Assembly (NCBI GenBank): GCA_013398955.1
Contig: VWPU01018708.1
Coordinates: 1-64,000 of the forward strand
DNA from: Callaeas wilsoni
Taxonomy: Eukaryota; Chordata; Aves; Passeriformes; Callaeidae
Length of the DNA stretch: 64,000 nt
Direction of reading: 5' to 3'
The position numbers were made by a program, and so were the translations under genes. Positions 62,328-64,000 of this stretch are shown piece after piece (within the stretch, counting starts at the first letter, position 1; every line of letters starts with the position of its first letter). Under the pieces are notes generated by a model. The model had not been told where the DNA came from. It did not search any database and saw nothing but the letters and a program-made list of their open reading frames with translations.

Positions 62328-64000
62328 CTTAAGAAATTAGTGCAACGAGTTAGTCTCGACATGGCACACCTTCAAGACAGCTACTTTTTCAGGATAAGTT
62401 CCTGAGTTTCTGATTTAAGCACTTTCTTACCTGGCAGCATTCACAGAATGCTCAGTATGCAATTGGAAATGCCTTAATGCAAAACTCAAGAACAAAAGAA
62501 AAAAAATCAAAACCAGGCTTTTATCCTGTAAATAAACTTGTAACCATCTCAGGAAGCTACATATTCTTACACAAACACATGCTTGAAAAATAAATCCCCA
62601 AAGGATGGCTGGAGCCTGATGGCTTCCAAGTGGCATTTGCTGTTTTCAGAAGAATTGCTTCATCACATCACAGCTGAGTAAGCTTTGCAAACTTCCAGAA
62701 AACAGGGAACATACACAGTATATTATGAACTCAAATTGCTGGTCTGAATACCTCAACTTGCACAGCACTTCTCACTACGTGAGGAATCCCAAGAGTAGAA
62801 CTCAAGAGTTTCAGGGTAGCACAAACATGCACAAAAGTTGTATTCTTGAAGGCTGATAGTTAATCTAGCAAGTCACAGTTTTGAGAACACACTCAAATTC
62901 CTGGAGGCATTATGAACCACCAAGAACATTGAAGAATGGTGTGACAGATAATGAATTCTGGACAGAAGAAAAAAAAAAAAAAAAAAAAATCTTCCAAATA
63001 CTTTAATTCTAATTTTCTACCTCTATTATATTTAAAAAAAAAAAAGAGAAAGTTGGAGATTTGTAAGGGTTTTACATTAAATCTGGAGCTCAGTAGTTGT
63101 GAAACATTCAATTGTTTTTTCATCTTCAACACAGACAATACTAACTTGTATAAAAAGAAGTTTATCTCCCCAGTCAGATCACTAACAATGCAGGCTGACA
63201 AAAAACAGAGTGAAGCCTCATTCTGTGAATGACAACACTCAAGGACTTTTTATAAAAAGAGTGCACCTAGAAGTAGTTTTAAGAACAGATACTTATTTAA
63301 TACATATTTTTGCAAGTTCTGATTTTCCTTCCAAACTCGCGTAATTTCCAAATGTTCCAAAGCAACCACCACCTCTCTTCAAGCTAAGGCACTAAAAACT
63401 CAACATCTTAGTACTGCCACCCAATTCAACTAATATCATTCCTATACAAGGTCTAAATAAGCTGATACTATTAAACAATGATCTCTCGATCTCTCTCTCC
63501 ATACACTCAATAAAGCATTAATTTCACAGTATACACTGAATAAGTGTTACAAAAGTATCTTGTCTAAATATCTGCAACTATTTGGGAAAAGTTTGTTCTG
63601 AAAAAATAGGATTTATCTTAAAACACTTTCGAAAAATGTTTCAAACAGATGGTGACTCATAATGCAAGAAGATCTTTAGACACGAAGTGTGTTAGCACAC
63701 AGTTGTTCCACTAGATGCTGCCATGTAATAAGACTTTGGAAATAACACCACGTGGAAGGCCAGATTAACTGTTGCTAGCTATGGAAACTTGAGTTGAACA
63801 TCTTTACACTGCACCAGTCTGGGGCCCTCATATATCCATATTATTGCAAAACTAAGAACAAGCTGCCAGTTACCTGTAATATACTGAGTTACCTATGTAT
63901 GTGCATCTTCAATGTTTGTATTTGTGAACTGCCAAAGTAACCAATTTTTTTTAAAGAAAGGTGTTTGCTTACAACTGATTTGTTAAGAAATGAAATTTCC
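62328..64000 (-). other. CRY1: CRY1 intron 6 (partial)
   Basis: From the exon 7 acceptor (TTTCTTAAG) to the window edge I see no match to the preceding CRY1 exon, which should end in EEGMK. The intron holds an A21 run at 62969-62989 and a shorter A run near 63032-63043. Nothing else was recognised. Confidence 0.85.
62969..62989 (+). repeat. A21 homopolymer in CRY1 intron 6
   Basis: Twenty-one consecutive A residues on the plus strand, which is a T run in the CRY1 sense. Confidence 0.85.

Noticed and set aside
1..64000. CACGTG E-boxes as evidence of clock control
   Set aside because: About a dozen occur, scattered across the window, which is about the number expected by chance. None clusters near CRY1 exons.
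1..64000. tRNA, rRNA, CRISPR arrays, LTR retroviruses
   Set aside because: No tRNA B-box-like folds, rRNA text, regularly spaced repeats or paired LTRs were recognised by eye.
62328..64000. CRY1 exon 6 inside the window
   Set aside because: No minus-strand segment encodes the expected residues ending EEGMK before a donor; the exon must lie beyond 64,000.

Overview
This window looks like avian nuclear DNA, probably from a songbird or another neognath bird, in an AT-leaning, gene-poor stretch. Two things support this. The right end carries the 3' half of the circadian cryptochrome gene CRY1, with the bird-type C-terminal tail ([12 protein letters not shown]...QRQSTN). There is also a CR1-type LINE fragment with the usual CR1 3' end at about 54.5-55.3 kb. 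There are no bacterial-style operons. Almost all open frames in the first 56 kb are short, overlapping and without recognisable domains.

Layout. Positions 1-265 are a strongly CpG-rich island, probably the promoter or first exon of a neighbouring gene that I cannot name. From about 270 to 54,500 I see mainly intergenic DNA. It holds homopolymer runs, a short GA repeat, a fossil reverse-transcriptase segment (about 40,255-40,520), some candidate exons or regulatory blocks, and a compact GC-rich island at about 52.8-52.95 kb with a CTCF-like motif. A degraded CR1 LINE occupies about 54,518-55,293. From about 55,300 to 58,260 is the flank downstream of CRY1. It contains two phase-compatible open segments with good splice sites, which may be 3' exons or coincidence.

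CRY1 lies on the minus strand. Six coding exons are visible (62,327 down to 58,471), corresponding to exons 7-12 and residues 380-620 of a 620-residue protein. They cover the end of the FAD-binding photolyase-homology region, the PER2/FBXL3-binding helix and the whole variable tail. The 5' exons lie beyond position 64,000.

The most interesting point is how the CRY1 tail is built. Exons 9, 10 and 11 are all symmetric phase-1 cassettes. Reading through the exon 10 splice donor gives a different in-frame tail of 25 residues, with an AATAAA signal about 190 bases further on. That is a ready-made alternative terminal exon, of the kind expected for the short retinal CRY1 isoform (CRY1b) reported in birds.
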